From NCBI RefSeq assembly GCF_032884065.1, contig NC_088865.1, forward strand, positions 48,867,631 to 48,931,630: a stretch of 64,000 nt of DNA. The letters run 5' to 3'. Made by a program: the position numbers and the translations under genes. Origin of the DNA: Artemia franciscana. Taxonomy: Eukaryota; Arthropoda; Branchiopoda; Anostraca; Artemiidae. The notes beneath the pieces are model-generated. The model did no database searches. It saw nothing but the letters and a program-made list of their open reading frames with translations, and was not told the origin of the DNA. Positions within the stretch are counted from its first letter, which is position 1, and each line of letters begins with the position of its first letter. This document shows, in pieces, positions 47,284 to 58,370 of this stretch.

Positions 47284-47496
47284 CTTGTTGATTTGGCATG
47301 GACATGCGCATCTGGGCTGCGTTCCCTGTCATCCCTTGCTGAAAGTTAATCATCTGTGGGTTCCGTATCCCGGTTCTCCATTGATCAGGTACAATTGTGA
47401 CATTAGGAGGCCGACTTGGCCTTCCCATGAAATTCTGTTGTGTTGCTAATGGTTGCATCATTCTTTGCGATGCCACTTGTGATGCCATTGCCATTC
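47284..47496 (-). CDS. Coactivator exon with RPPNVT motif
   Basis: Acceptor TTATTATAG, then GA ATG GCA ATG; the GA completes a Gly codon from the exon at 53278. It encodes MAMASQVASQRMMQPLATQQ, then NFMGRPSRPPNVTIVPDQWR, TGIRNPQMINFQQGMTGNAA and QMRMSMPNQQ, ending one base into a codon before GTACTT. The RPPNVT core with a nearby Trp is the least low-complexity stretch of the protein. A PPNVT motif occurs in the C-terminal part of p160/SRC coactivators (NCOA2, NCOA3), and I have a weaker recollection of similar sequence in insect mastermind proteins. This exon is therefore the best one for settling identity. Confidence 0.86.
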
Positions 47497-47724
47497 CTAT
47501 AATAAATTAAATGTTATAACATTTCTATAACATATAGTCTTTATAAATAGAAATATAACTTAAAATAGTCTTATATAAGTTATCCTATAACTTATAATTA
47601 GAAAATATAACTATAGTCTTTATAAAATGAATATAACTTTACATTTTATAATTATAACATTCCTATAATATGGTCATGTTAAAAAGCACTGAAAATGATG
47701 ACAAGTGTAATTTTAAGCAAATCT

Positions 47725-48760
47725 TCTACTTCGTTTTAAGCAAATTTTAAGCTAATTTTAAGCGAATTGTATAGCTAACTTTATGGCAATTGTATAGCTA
47801 ACTTTATGCAAATTTTAAACTAACTTTGAATAAATGTTAAGCAAACTTTAAGGTAGTTTAAAAAAAAGTTTGATCTAATTTTAAGTAAACTTTAAGCAAA
47901 CTTTGGGCAAAGTTTAAGCTAACTTTAAGCAAGTTTTCAAGCTAATTTTCAGTAAATTGCAAGCTAACTTGAAAGATAATTTTTAGCAAATTTTAAGGCA
48001 ACCTAAAGTGATACTAAGTGAGCTTGACACTTAAATTGGCACCATGTATTCTACTTACCGAACAGAGCAAAGAACTAAAGCCATAAGATTACTCTCTGAA
48101 TCACTCTCACCTCCCGGAGTCGAAGATGACTCCGTTTTAAGCAAATTTTAAGCCAATTGTATAGCTAACTTTAAGCAAATTTTCAAGTAACTTTGAACAA
48201 ATTTTAAATTGGCACCCTGTATCCTACTTACCAAACAGAGCAAAGAACCAAAGCCGTAATATTACTCTCTGAATCACTCTCACTCCCCGGAGTCGAAGAT
48301 GACTCCGTTTTAAGCAAATTTTAAGCTAATTTTAAGCCAATTGTATAGCAAACTTTAAGGCAATTGTATAGCAAACTTTAAGCCAATTGTATAGCTAACT
48401 TTAAGCAAATTTTAAACTAACTTTGAACAAATTTTGGGCAAACTTTAAGGTAATTTTAAACAAACTTTGAGCTAATTTTAAGTAAACTTTAAGGTACTTT
48501 GGACAAAGTTTAAGCTAACTTTAGTCAAATTTTAAGAAATTTTAAGCTAACTTTAAGCAAATTTTTAAGCTAATATTCAGTAAATTGTAGGCTAACTTTA
48601 AAGATAATTTTCAGCAAATTTTAAGATAACCTAAGGTGATCCTGAGTCAACTTTACACTTAAATTGGCACCCTGTATCCTACTTACCGAACAGAGCAAAG
48701 AACCAAAGCCATAAGATTACTCTCTGAATCACTCTCACCCCCCGGAGTCGAAGATGATCA
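47725..48760. repeat. Complex tandem region: (TTTTAAGCAAA)n with three 105-bp inserts
   Basis: Irregular units of the type AACTTTAAGCAAATTTTAAG fill the region. A distinct segment of about 105 bp, beginning TTAAATTGGCACC and ending CGGAGTCGAAGATGA, occurs at 48030-48134, 48205-48308 and 48659-48758. The arrangement shows a higher-order array made by duplication of whole blocks. Confidence 0.85.
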
Positions 48761-50409
48761 ACTCCAGCTCCTAAGCTGTTAGGTACCCAGTGGTAAAAAA
48801 AAAAAGAAAAAAACCTCCAACTCAGACTCAAAATCTCCAAATGCACTAACAAGTAAGGTTTCCTTCTGCCCATGAAAACTCCGATTTTTTAATACTAAAA
48901 TTTAAAGCAAGGGGAGTTCATGGTGAAAACGTCGTCCTTACATAGTTATAAATATACCATGACTGCCTCATGCTTTCAATTTTGATCTTAGAATTTTCAG
49001 TTTTTCCAGGTAGAAGGGGAAGAATTATTTCTATTTAATTTAGTTCTTTAGTTTTTAATTTTCTTTACGTTTTTTTGAAAGAATTTTTATTTTACTCTTT
49101 ATAGTCATTGGCAAATATTTTAGGGTAGAAAAGTGCAGCTCCTTATGTTTAAATATAAGAAAAATATATTTTGAGGTCATTCGACTGCTGAAATTCGGTT
49201 TTATCCATCCTCCGAATTATATTCTTAAAATTTAATTTACTTTTTTTAAGTGTAAAAATCGGCTGAAAATCGATGGAAAAGGAAAAATTCCCTCCTTTAA
49301 AGAGAGTTTAGATCACTCTCATAGTTGTGGGAATAAAACCCTCAAATCTGCTGAAAATCGATTTAAAAAAAGGAAAATTTTCCTTTTTTCTCAGCAAGTT
49401 TAGAACACTCTCAAAATCTCAAATTATTATCATAATTCTGGCTCGGTGAATGGAAAGATCTAAGACTAAGGATATCAATGATATAAGTATCTTGTCCTTT
49501 CGGTTACAGCCGCAGGCGTGTAGCGAAACGCACATTTCAGGGGGAACAAACGCCTTAAGAGTAACAAATCTCATTTTTAAAACTTGTAGAGGTAAATAAC
49601 AATGGCATTAAATGACAAAGTTGACTCAAATATGCAATTATAATCAACAGCCTGACAATTATCGTCAGCGGGAAAAAATGAATTAAAATACTATATAAAA
49701 AAAAATGCTTAAAAAATTTGCAAGCCGAGCTTTCAGTCTATAAAATAAATACTTTATTCCTAATCTTTAAATATATAGTTTAATGGCATTTTGATTCTTT
49801 CACTTTGTGTGTTAATGAACATTTTCAATTGTCCAATATTACACACCTCTTTTATTTCAGTTCCAATGCGTTGAACATGATTTTCAATTTTTGTTCTTTT
49901 TTTTATTAGCTTGCATCATTGATAAAGTCTACATTAACAGTTTTTTTTCTACAAAGTATGAAAAAAAAATATTATGTTATTTTCTTTTTAGCATAAATTT
50001 ATAGAAGAATGAAGCTGAATTTAAAAATAGATATTATACATCATCCACTATCTGTACTACAAAGGGTCAAACCCCCAAAATGTTAAATTGAGCAACATGG
50101 GTATGCTTTTCCAAATTTTTATTATAAACTGGCCTTTTCTTATGCATTAATACATTTATCAACAAAAAAAGTAAAAACAGGTTGCGTCACCAGGGGGGAG
50201 GGAAGCCCCGGAGGACTTGTTAAAAAAACAGGGAGAAACAAGATTTACGTACAATCAATAAGGCTGTGAAGCGGTTCGATATTCCTTCAAACAACAACTT
50301 TAAAAAGAGAAAAATCACGCCATTCCTTAACTATCGTCGATTCATAACGTTTCGTTAAGTATCTTAATTTCTATTAGGGGTTTATGCTCCCTGTGAAAAG
50401 TGTCATGTT

Positions 50410-50600
50410 ACGACTAGCCTTTAGCTGTAAGAAAGCTCCGGTTAGGAAACCACGGAATCTCGGGTTCAAATCCCACAAACGCTGTAATTTTTAAAGCAAC
50501 TGTCACCATGTGTAGCTGTTGGTCCAGATTTGGAAGCTTCAGCTAGTCACCGGGGAATTTTGAGTTCAACTCCTAGGCCAGGAGCGATTTTTCGTGCAAT
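50410..50600 (+). mobile_element. Possible tRNA-derived SINE fragments (two B-box-like sites)
   Basis: TCTCGGGTTCAAATCCCACA (near 50458) resembles a tRNA T-arm with a pol III B box. About 95 bp on, TTTTGAGTTCAACTCCTAGG resembles another. A-box matches upstream are poor and no cloverleaf forms, so these are not functional tRNA genes. Confidence 0.3.
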
Positions 50601-50914
50601 TATTTTTAATTACTAAATTAATGTCGAAGGCGTAACTGGTGGCCAGTTTGTATATTTCTATATAATTATTTCTTTTTACCGTTCAAAAGAAAATCTTTGT
50701 TAAATTATTATTTCAAGTTATTAGAACTGTAATTTAAGGACATGATACTTCCGCGTATAATTGGGTTCATTAGTTTCAGGTCTTTCTATTCTCCAAGCCA
50801 AATTATGATATTACTTAAACTTTATGTAAAAGAGTACTTAAAGCTTACTTAAAGTCACTTGTTTCGACATATTTTTCAATCTAAAGAAAACACAAAGTAA
50901 ATTTGAATAAATCT

Positions 50915-50918
<4 letters not shown>

Positions 50919-50987
<69 letters not shown>
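50919..50987. repeat. (AT)n microsatellite, 69 bp
   Basis: Pure TA run directly downstream, on the minus strand, of the helicase stop codon. Confidence 0.95.
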
Positions 50988-50989
<2 letters not shown>

Positions 50990-50991
50990 TT

Positions 50992-51196
50992 TTAACTACG
51001 TAAAACTTGCGAATATACAACATTCTTTGCTGTCCCATTGTCTTTGCATATAAATAGATTGTCAGGTTTACCGACTCTTGAACATGCAACATATAATGGT
51101 CCATGGGAAAACAATCTGTATTCAGATCTATACCTCATGATTCTAATGATTGCCCTTGAGCTTTGTTGATGGTGATTGCTAATCGACCATTCCCTG
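50992..51196 (-). pseudogene. Helitron Pif1-type helicase, C-terminal remnant
   Basis: Minus-strand frame reads GNGRLAITINKAQGQSLES, stop, GIDLNTDCFPHGPLYVACSR, VGKPDNLFICKDNGTAKNVV, YSQVLRS, stop. NKAQGQS is helicase motif V and LYVACSRVG is motif VI of the Pif1-like helicase fused to Rep in Helitron rolling-circle transposons. The KNVVYxQVL ending is also typical. An in-frame TGA lies between the two motifs, and everything upstream of GNGR is replaced by minisatellite, so this is a dead 3' fragment. It lies in a host-gene intron, same strand as the host gene. Confidence 0.88.
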
Positions 51197-51345
51197 TCCC
51201 GGTGTCCCGGTCGTCATTTATATCCCCCTGTTTCCCCCGGTGTCCCCGTTGTAGTTGTGTCCCTGTGTCCCGGTCGTCATTTATATTCCCTGTGTCCCGG
51301 TCGTCATTTGTATCCCGGTGTCCCGGTCTGTATATACATTCGTTT
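51190..51345 (-). repeat. Minisatellite of GTCCCGGTCGTCATTTATAT units
   Basis: About five imperfect units (CCGGTCGTCATTTATATTCC plus CTGTGTC), starting exactly where the helicase frame ends upstream. Related single units recur at about 51511-51550 and 52105-52135 inside the A-rich array. Confidence 0.8.
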
Positions 51346-52830
51346 TTTAGTTTTGTTTTTCTCCTTTATTTTTTTCCTTTTTTTTTCTTTTTAAGTTTAT
51401 TTAGATTTTTAGATTTTTTAGTTTTTTATTAGTTTTATGTTTTTTTTCCTTTTTAGTTTTATTGTAGTTTTTACATTCTTTTTAGTTTTGTTGGTTTTTT
51501 TTTTTACTTATGTCCTGGTCGTCATTTATACTCCCTGTGTCCCGGTGCTTTGTTGATTGCTAATCGAACATTCCTTTTGTCCTGGTCGCTTTCTCTTTGA
51601 GTGTCGTCATTTATTTTTTTCTTTTTTAGTTCTTTTAGTTTTTACCTTTATTAGTTTTTTTTAGTTTTTTAGATGAAAATTTTTTTTAGTTTTTTCCTTT
51701 TTTTCTTTTTAGTTTTTTATTGGTTTTTACCTTTATTTTAGCTTATTTTTCAGTTTTTTCCTTTTTTTTATTTTTTTTTTTATTTTTTAGTTTTTTTAGT
51801 TTTTTACCTTTTTTTAGTTTTTTTAGTTTTTTAGCTTTTTTACTTTTTTTATTAGTTTTTAGTTTTTTTTTTAGTTTTTGCCCTTTTTTAGTTTTTTCAG
51901 TTTTTTTTTAGTTTTTTATTGGTTTTTACCTTTATTTTAGCTTATTTTTCAGTTTTTTCCTTTTTTTAGTTTTTTTTAGTTTTTAGTTTTTTTAGTTTTT
52001 TACCTTTTTTTAGTTTTTTAGTTTTTTATATTTTTTTTTATTAGTTTTTAGGTTTTTTTTTGTAGTTTTTGCCTTTTTTTAGTTTTTTTTTTAGTTTTTT
52101 AGCTTTTTTCATTTATACTCCCTGTGTCCCGGTGCTTTGTTGATTGCTAATCGAACATTCCTTTTGTCCTGGTCGCTTTCTCTTTGAGTGTCGTCATTTA
52201 TTTTTTTTCTTTTTTAGTTCTTTTAGTTTTTACCTTTTTTAGTTTTTTTTAGTTTTTTAGATGAAAATTTTTTTTAGTTTTTTCCTTTTTTTCTTTTTAG
52301 TTTTTTATTGGTTTTTACCTTTATTTTAGCTTATTTTTCAGTTTTTTCCTTTTTTAGTTTTTTTTTATTTTTTATTTTTTTTTAGTTTTTTACCTTTTTT
52401 TAGTTTTTTTAGTGTTTTTAGTTTTTTAGCTTTTTTACTTTTTTTATTAGTTTTTAGTTTTTTTTGTAGTTTTTGCCTTTTTTTAGTTTTTTCAGTTTTT
52501 TTTTAGTTTTTTATTAGTTTTTACCTTTATTTTAGCTTATTTTTCAGTTTTTTCCTTTTTTTTAGTTTTTTTTAGTTTTTAGTTTTTTTAGTTTTTTACC
52601 TTTTTTTGTTTTTTTTAGTTTTTTTAGTTTTTTATTTTTTTTATTAGTTTTTATTTTTTTTTTAGTTTTTGCCTTTTTTTAGTTTTTTTAGTTTTTTAGC
52701 TTTTTATTAGTTTTTAGTTTTTTTTGTAGTTTTTGCCTTTTTTTAGTTTTTTTAGTTTTTTAGCTTTTTTATTTTTTTTATTAGTTTTTAGTTTTTTTTG
52801 TAGTTTTTGCCTTTTTTTAGTTTTTTCAGT
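51346..52830 (-). repeat. A-rich (T-rich on plus) degenerate array with higher-order period
   Basis: On plus, AGTTTTTT/ACCTTTTTT/AGCTTTTT units run for about 1.5 kb. Within it a block containing GTGCTTTGTTGATTGCTAAT, CGAACATTCCTTTTGTCC and GGTCGCTTTCTCTTTGAGTG occurs at about 51543-51605 and again at 52130-52193, giving a higher-order period of about 586 bp. Frames through it are Phe/Leu runs, not genes. The same A-rich tail with ACACTCAAAGAG follows the Helitron-like ORF at 11.1 kb. Confidence 0.85.
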
Positions 52831-52870
52831 TTTGACGTCACCTGATCCATCCACAGACAGACAGACAACT

Positions 52871-52958
<88 letters not shown>
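52831..52958 (-). repeat. Helitron-family flank plus (AT)n microsatellite
   Basis: TGACGTCACCTGATCCATCC, then ACAGACAGACAGACAACT and ATTTTTTATATATA, then about 82 bp of TA repeats (52877-52958). It is the same order as at 11670-11770. Confidence 0.8.
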
Positions 52959-52960
<2 letters not shown>

Positions 52961-53277
52961 ATTTATATATATTAAAAAATATAGTTAGGAATGGGTTACT
53001 ATCGGCTTATACCTGATAAATATATTTTTTACAGCTTTAATCTTTTCCAGTTTTTGTTTTACATTTATAACAAAAAACGAGAATGGCGAGCTTACCTTGA
53101 CCTCACGAAGAGGTTTACTTGATTTTTTTTTTTTTTTATTATTCGAATTTTGTGTTTGTCTTCTAGCCCCACGGATATAAAGACACATTTTATTCTATTT
53201 TTATTGTAGATTAAAGACTAATTATTATAGACTACTTTTATCATATTGTTTGGTTATAAAACTAAGTAAGAACTTAC

Positions 53278-53807
53278 CAGGTCGCATTGCAGCAGGTCTC
53301 ATGTTAGCCATCATTGATTGCTGTTGATTGGCCAGCATTCTAGCACGATATTCAGGAGGAGGTGGCCGGCTCATCTGAGTCATTCCCATAGCTCCTCCTC
53401 CAATGGCTGCTCCCATATGATTCAGAGTGTTTCCAGCAACATTCATCTTGCTATTTTGCATAGTCCCGCTGTTTTGCACCATCGCAGTACCTTGGGCTGC
53501 CATTTGGTTTGATGCAATTTGTTGGTTTTGAGGCATAGAATTAGGACTTGTTCTCATTTGGCCTGTCATCTGACTCAATTGATTTTGGTTCATTTGAGAC
53601 ATAGCCTGCATATGAGCTTGGGAAGATAGGGACTGGTTTGGCATTTGAGAATTGATATGACTTGGGGTCATTTGAGCTTGCTGGTTCATTATGGAGCTAT
53701 GCTGCACTTGACTCTGCTGCATCATTTGCATGCGCATTTGCTGCTGTTGAGCAGCACGTTGTGCCATCATCTGCTGTTGTGCTTCAAAATGGTTTGGGAT
53801 GCCTGGC
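53278..53807 (-). CDS. Coactivator, large Gln/Met-rich exon
   Basis: Acceptor TCTGTAG, then G CCA GGC; the single G completes the Arg codon left by the exon at 61870. It encodes 176 residues: PGIPNHFEAQQQMMAQRAAQ, a polyQ/M stretch (QQQQMRMQMMQQSQVQ), a long Met/Gln/Ser/Asn-rich middle, and MSRPPPPEYRARMLANQQQS then MMANMRPAAMRPG. It ends one base into a codon before GTAAGTT. No folded domain is visible; the composition is that of a disordered coactivator region. The MMAQR...polyQ block followed later by PPNVT has the same order as in p160 coactivators, while PPPPEYR recalls mastermind-like proteins. Both comparisons are from memory. Confidence 0.9.
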
Positions 53808-56348
53808 CTACAGAGTAAATATAGATAATTATTTAATGTAAATTTAATTGGTAAAATATACGTTGATGATGTGAGGGTGACAGTACAAATATAAAAAAAA
53901 AAAACTTAAAAGAAAATTATAGAGCTACGGAATTCCGTAATTCCATTTGAGCTTAGTTCCATGATGTCTTTTCCTTTGCAAGGAACACATTTTGACAAAA
54001 CTTTAAAATCTTGGACAACCAACAACAAAATTTGCTCAGATAAATACTTTGATAATTTTCAACATTAATTTTCTGACGAGGACAGTTGGCCAGTAGAATA
54101 ATTTATTTTTCAAACATAAACTACGCACGGTAAATTCTATAAATATTCTCTCTATCCATAACCTTTTCCATTTTTCCAGAAATCAAATAACGAACGAGAT
54201 ATCAATTTCTTCTTCTACTTTTTACAATTGGCATAATCTATTCAATGTTGTTTCTAAACATAGTGTAAATCGTTGCTTTGTTCTATATGTTGAATTATTT
54301 TTGCGATTTTCATTTATTTATTTTACATAGTCTACGATTTTGAGGAAAATAAACAAATTGATGATGAAAGTGAGAATTAATGAACCCTTTTTTTTTAGCA
54401 GCACAAAGTTTTAGGGACTTTTCGATGACTCAATCGTATTTACGTCCAGCTACCATCAACGCCCAATTTTAAATCAAGTCACACTTTTCAAATATAGAAC
54501 TACTTTCAGATCAATTAAATGCAAATGCACCATACCTTTTGAATGAATAAGATTAACACCCAACTAAATATAGGCTCCACCTTGCACAAGAAGCGATTAT
54601 TCTACTGCTTATCATTTCTTCGCTAAAGTCATATAGGTCTATATTTTGTTTGTAAGAATATATAATACGAATACCTGGGCAGCAGAAATTCCAAAGGCCA
54701 TATGTAGAATGATATTTTATAATCTCTTTTTTAATTAAATTTGGACCAGCTTTTGTTTTACAGTGAACATTTTTTTCGGCTAAACAGCGCAAAACAACAA
54801 TGATATCAAAAGACCTATTTATCAAATATCTATATGACTCTATATGACAAATATCTATATGGATAAATACCAAATATTTATGACTTAGAAAAGTGGACAT
54901 AGGAAAAAGGCACATATGCATACTTTTTTCGGGGGCAATAATAACAAAAAAAAATGTTTGATAATTTGTATAAAAATGCCAGTAAAATCGATAAAATTCG
55001 CCCGTCAAGGGGACTTGAGCCAAGAACTCACTCCCTCCCCCAGATTTGTGCACGCAAGACAGTCTGGCATAAATCAAAAAATTAAGCGTCTTGAGGATAC
55101 TGATCAATTCGATAGAACTAGCTTAGTTCGAGGGAGTGGGCTATAAATTGAAGTTTTACAAACATTGTCACATAATACCTTTTCAATTGCCGTTCCCAGC
55201 GTGGACATCTGAATAAAATATGGGTTAATTTAGTACAAACGTCTTGATAATTTTTTATATATTTTAATATAAATTATTTGATAATTTGCTCAATTGTGCT
55301 GGTAAATTTGAGAATGAGGCCCCCTTTCCTCGCCGTTCCCAGATACGACATGTTCAACTATAAATTTTCAAACATTTAGCAATATTAAAAATATTAGTTC
55401 TGATTTATTAATCATAGAAAAAATTACTTTAAAGGTTTATTCTGTAACAAATATAACCGTCAATCTCCATACACAAAGGCAAGTAAGCTTGCCAAGAACT
55501 CTCGTATATGTGAATCATATCAGCTCTGTTGAACGGCTAGAATCAGCAGTTAAGTCCGAAAGGAAACCGAACCAAATTATAGGGCTTTCATTGAAGAAGA
55601 CAAAGAAAAACAAAACTGAATTGAAGAAAACAAGAAAACAAAACTCGAATTTATGTTATTTTCTAGTGGCCAAGACTAGTAAAGAGAAGAAATTTATAGT
55701 TCATACTGTATGATTCTTCATCCAAGAGAACAGGTAATGCTTGCTTAGAGAATAATTAATTTGTTGGGAATCATATATAGGGCCTATGGCTCGTTTTGAG
55801 GAGGGGACCAACATGGTCTTGAACTATGGGAGGGGGCATCTTATGATGAAGTGTCTCTTTGACGGCATTCGATGGTGCATGAGCAGCATTTCGGTTAAAT
55901 TGAGGTTGAAGGAGTAGTTACAGTCAAAAATTATATTTACGCAGAAAAAGCCAAATATTCTAAAAATTGCAAAAAATTAAAATATTCAAACTTTATACTA
56001 CAGCAAGAAAATAAGTTATAAAATTTCAAGCTACCCTATTTATTGAAGATATACAGTGTGAATCTAATTTATACATTTTGCTATTGTCTACTGGCGCTAT
56101 TGCCAGTCAGGGTTGGTGTACTAGCACACCAAGAGATAGTTCATTTTCTATCATTTTACCACAGACAAACAGGTAAGAAACTTTTATCACGTATAAATGC
56201 TACTGTTGCAGAGCAAGAAAGAATATACGACGTGATAAAACAGGAATACATTACAGGGTGATTGGTTGAAAAACTGATCGAATCACAAAAAGAACAAGAG
56301 CTCATATGGCACTTGTGACTAGGTTGGAAGAGCCAAGAGCTTCTTCCC

Positions 56349-57140
56349 ACCAAGTTTCATCACGATTTCTCCACTCTAAGCGTTTTCCAAGATAACGCTT
56401 TCCCCCTTCAACTCCTCTCTATGTCACCGGATCCAGTCGGGATTTAAAATGAGAGCTTTGAGACACAAGGTCCTTCTAAATATCAAATTTCACTAAGATC
56501 CGATAACCTGTTCGTAAGTTAAAAATACCTCATTTTTTCTAATTTACGGTCCTTCAGATCCCCCCCCCAATGGTCGAATCAGGGAAGTGACTATCTCTAA
56601 TATAATCTTGTCGGGTTCCCGATACGCCTGTCAACTTTCATCGCCCTAGCTTATCAGGAAGTGTCCGAACTAGCAAAGCCGGGACCGACAGACAGACCGA
56701 CAGAAATTTAAATTGCGATATAGGACTCTAGGACTTGTGCTTAATTTTCCTACCAAGTTTCATCCCGAACCCTCCACTCTAAGCATTTTCCAAAATTTCA
56801 GGTTTCCTCCTCCAACTCCCCCCAATGTCACCGGATCCGGTTGAGATTTGAAATAAGAGCTCTGAGACACTATAGCCTTCTAAATATTAAATTTCATTAA
56901 GATCCGATCACCCGTTCGCAAGTTAAAAATACCTCATTTTTTCTAATTTTTCTGAGTTAGCCGTCCCCCCAATACCCCCCCCCCAGATGGTTGAATTAGG
57001 GAAGAGACTATTTCTAATTTATTTTCTTCTGGTCCCTGATACGCCTACCTAATTTCACCGTCCTAGCTTATCTGGAAAAACCCAAACTAGCAAAACCGGG
57101 ACAGAGAGACCAACAGACCGACAGAAATTGCGATAACTAT
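56349..57140. repeat. Tandem pair, period about 403 bp
   Basis: Copy 1 starts ACCAAGTTTCATCACG (56349) and copy 2 ACCAAGTTTCATCCCG (56753). Both continue with CCACTCTAAG, ATGTCACCGGATCC, AAGATCCGAT, AAAAATACCTCATTTTTTCT, GATACGCCT and a GACAGACCGACAGAAATT-type end. The copies have diverged noticeably. C runs differ in length. Confidence 0.88.
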
Positions 57141-57904
57141 ATGTCACTTGGTAAATACCAATTCCATAAAAAGGACAAAAACGATTTTGGGAATTCTTTT
57201 TAGTTCGGCACCTCATTGAAGAAACACAAGTCTCATTTCTCATTTTAGCTCTTTTTTCACATTCAAGCTATTCGCAAGCTTTTTTATTCAAAACGCAAAA
57301 TGTGTTAGGTACAATTACTTTACATATAATGAAGTATGAATTGTTTTCTAACTTCAAACTGTCAAAATACTTTACCTCCACCACCACCCCACCCCCCTAA
57401 GGTGCAGCTAAGGTCCCAAATTATATATTTTTCATCCATTCTGTCACATGTCTTTGTCTTGTGTCATGCTAAGCTGAAAGAAATTAAAGAAGAAACCGGT
57501 TTGCTCTCGAGTTTTACAAAGCGTAAAAGCGTGAACTTGAGTGTTTGTCATATTATACACAAGTACCCCTACAGCTTCTTACAAATACGTTTTCATTTTC
57601 ATTTTAAAAATCGAAAAAAAATGACCTCCCTCCTATATTTTGATAAATAACTGCTAGTTTGTATCTTCATTTTTTTTTATTATTGTGCCACCTCTACATT
57701 TTCTTGAATTAATGCCACTATAATGAACTGATCTCATTCGCAACAGTTCTAAGAATCTGAGGTGTGTTAAGGAAACTAATACTAAATTAAGTATTAAAGT
57801 ACATCGAGCCCATATCTGTTATTTTTTAAGTATTAATGTTCCAACTTAGTCGAATACTAATTTTTTTATTACCTAAGTTGCACCTAATGCTATAACTGAT
57901 TAAA

Positions 57905-58370
57905 TTAAAAAAACAAACAAGTTTTTCAACTGAAAGTTAGGAGCAACATTAAAACTTAAAACGAACAGAAATTATTACGTAAATAACAATTTTGTCCCCT
58001 CGTCAATATCTCGCTCTTTAAGCTAAGGTTCGATTTTTGTTCCAATTCTTCAAGAATTACCCCTGAATCACAAAGGCCATTTAATTAGAATAAATAGCTC
58101 TTTTGAAAGTACAAAAAAAAACTTTAGCATAAAGAGCGGGGTATTGACGAGCGGGCGAAGCCCCTCATATACGTAATAAATTCCGTTCATTTTAAGTTTT
58201 AATGTTACTCCTTACTCATTTGAAAAAAATTGTTTTCTTTATTTATTTTCTTATCGCTTTTTTAAATAATGCTGGGAAATCCGGTGTCCTCTTCATGGAA
58301 AATTCTCTTCCCCCATGAAAAATTCCTCCATGGAAAGATCCTCCCACGTAACCCTCTCTTAAGAGGCTCT
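57905..58370 (+). mobile_element. R1 fragment, inner-type hairpin
   Basis: Left arm TTTTTCAACTGAAAGTTAGG with ATCTCGCTCTTTAAGCTAAG; right arm AAACTTTAGCATAAAGAGCG and TTAATGTTACTCCTTACTCA. The spacer includes ACCCCTGAATCACAAAGGCC. After 58260 the sequence matches the R1 middle (TTCTCTTCCCCCATGAAAAA, GGAAAGATCCTCCCACGTAA). Moderately diverged. Confidence 0.75.

Larger units (their letters stand above)
47497..53277 (-). other. Coactivator intron with repeat remnants
   Basis: 5.8-kb intron. It carries a degenerate tandem region (47725-48760), AT-rich DNA with no genes (48761-50400), tRNA-like SINE candidates (50410-50600), an AT microsatellite, a Helitron helicase remnant, minisatellites and a 1.5-kb A-rich array. 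Confidence 0.6.

Noticed and set aside
51163-51432. Plus-strand Pro/Ser/Arg and Phe-rich frames
   Set aside because: They are translations of the GTCCCGGTCGTCATT minisatellite and of T-rich DNA on the strand opposite the helicase remnant.
55000-55090. Minus-strand tRNA-like GGCTCAAGTCCCC
   Set aside because: A single weak B-box-like match without a cloverleaf.
54553-55107. 184-codon open frame on the minus strand in a coactivator intron
   Set aside because: It starts with TTG, has no signal, domain or repeat pattern, and has the Ile/Phe/Ser/Tyr bias of AT-rich chance frames. A remote chance of a real gene remains.
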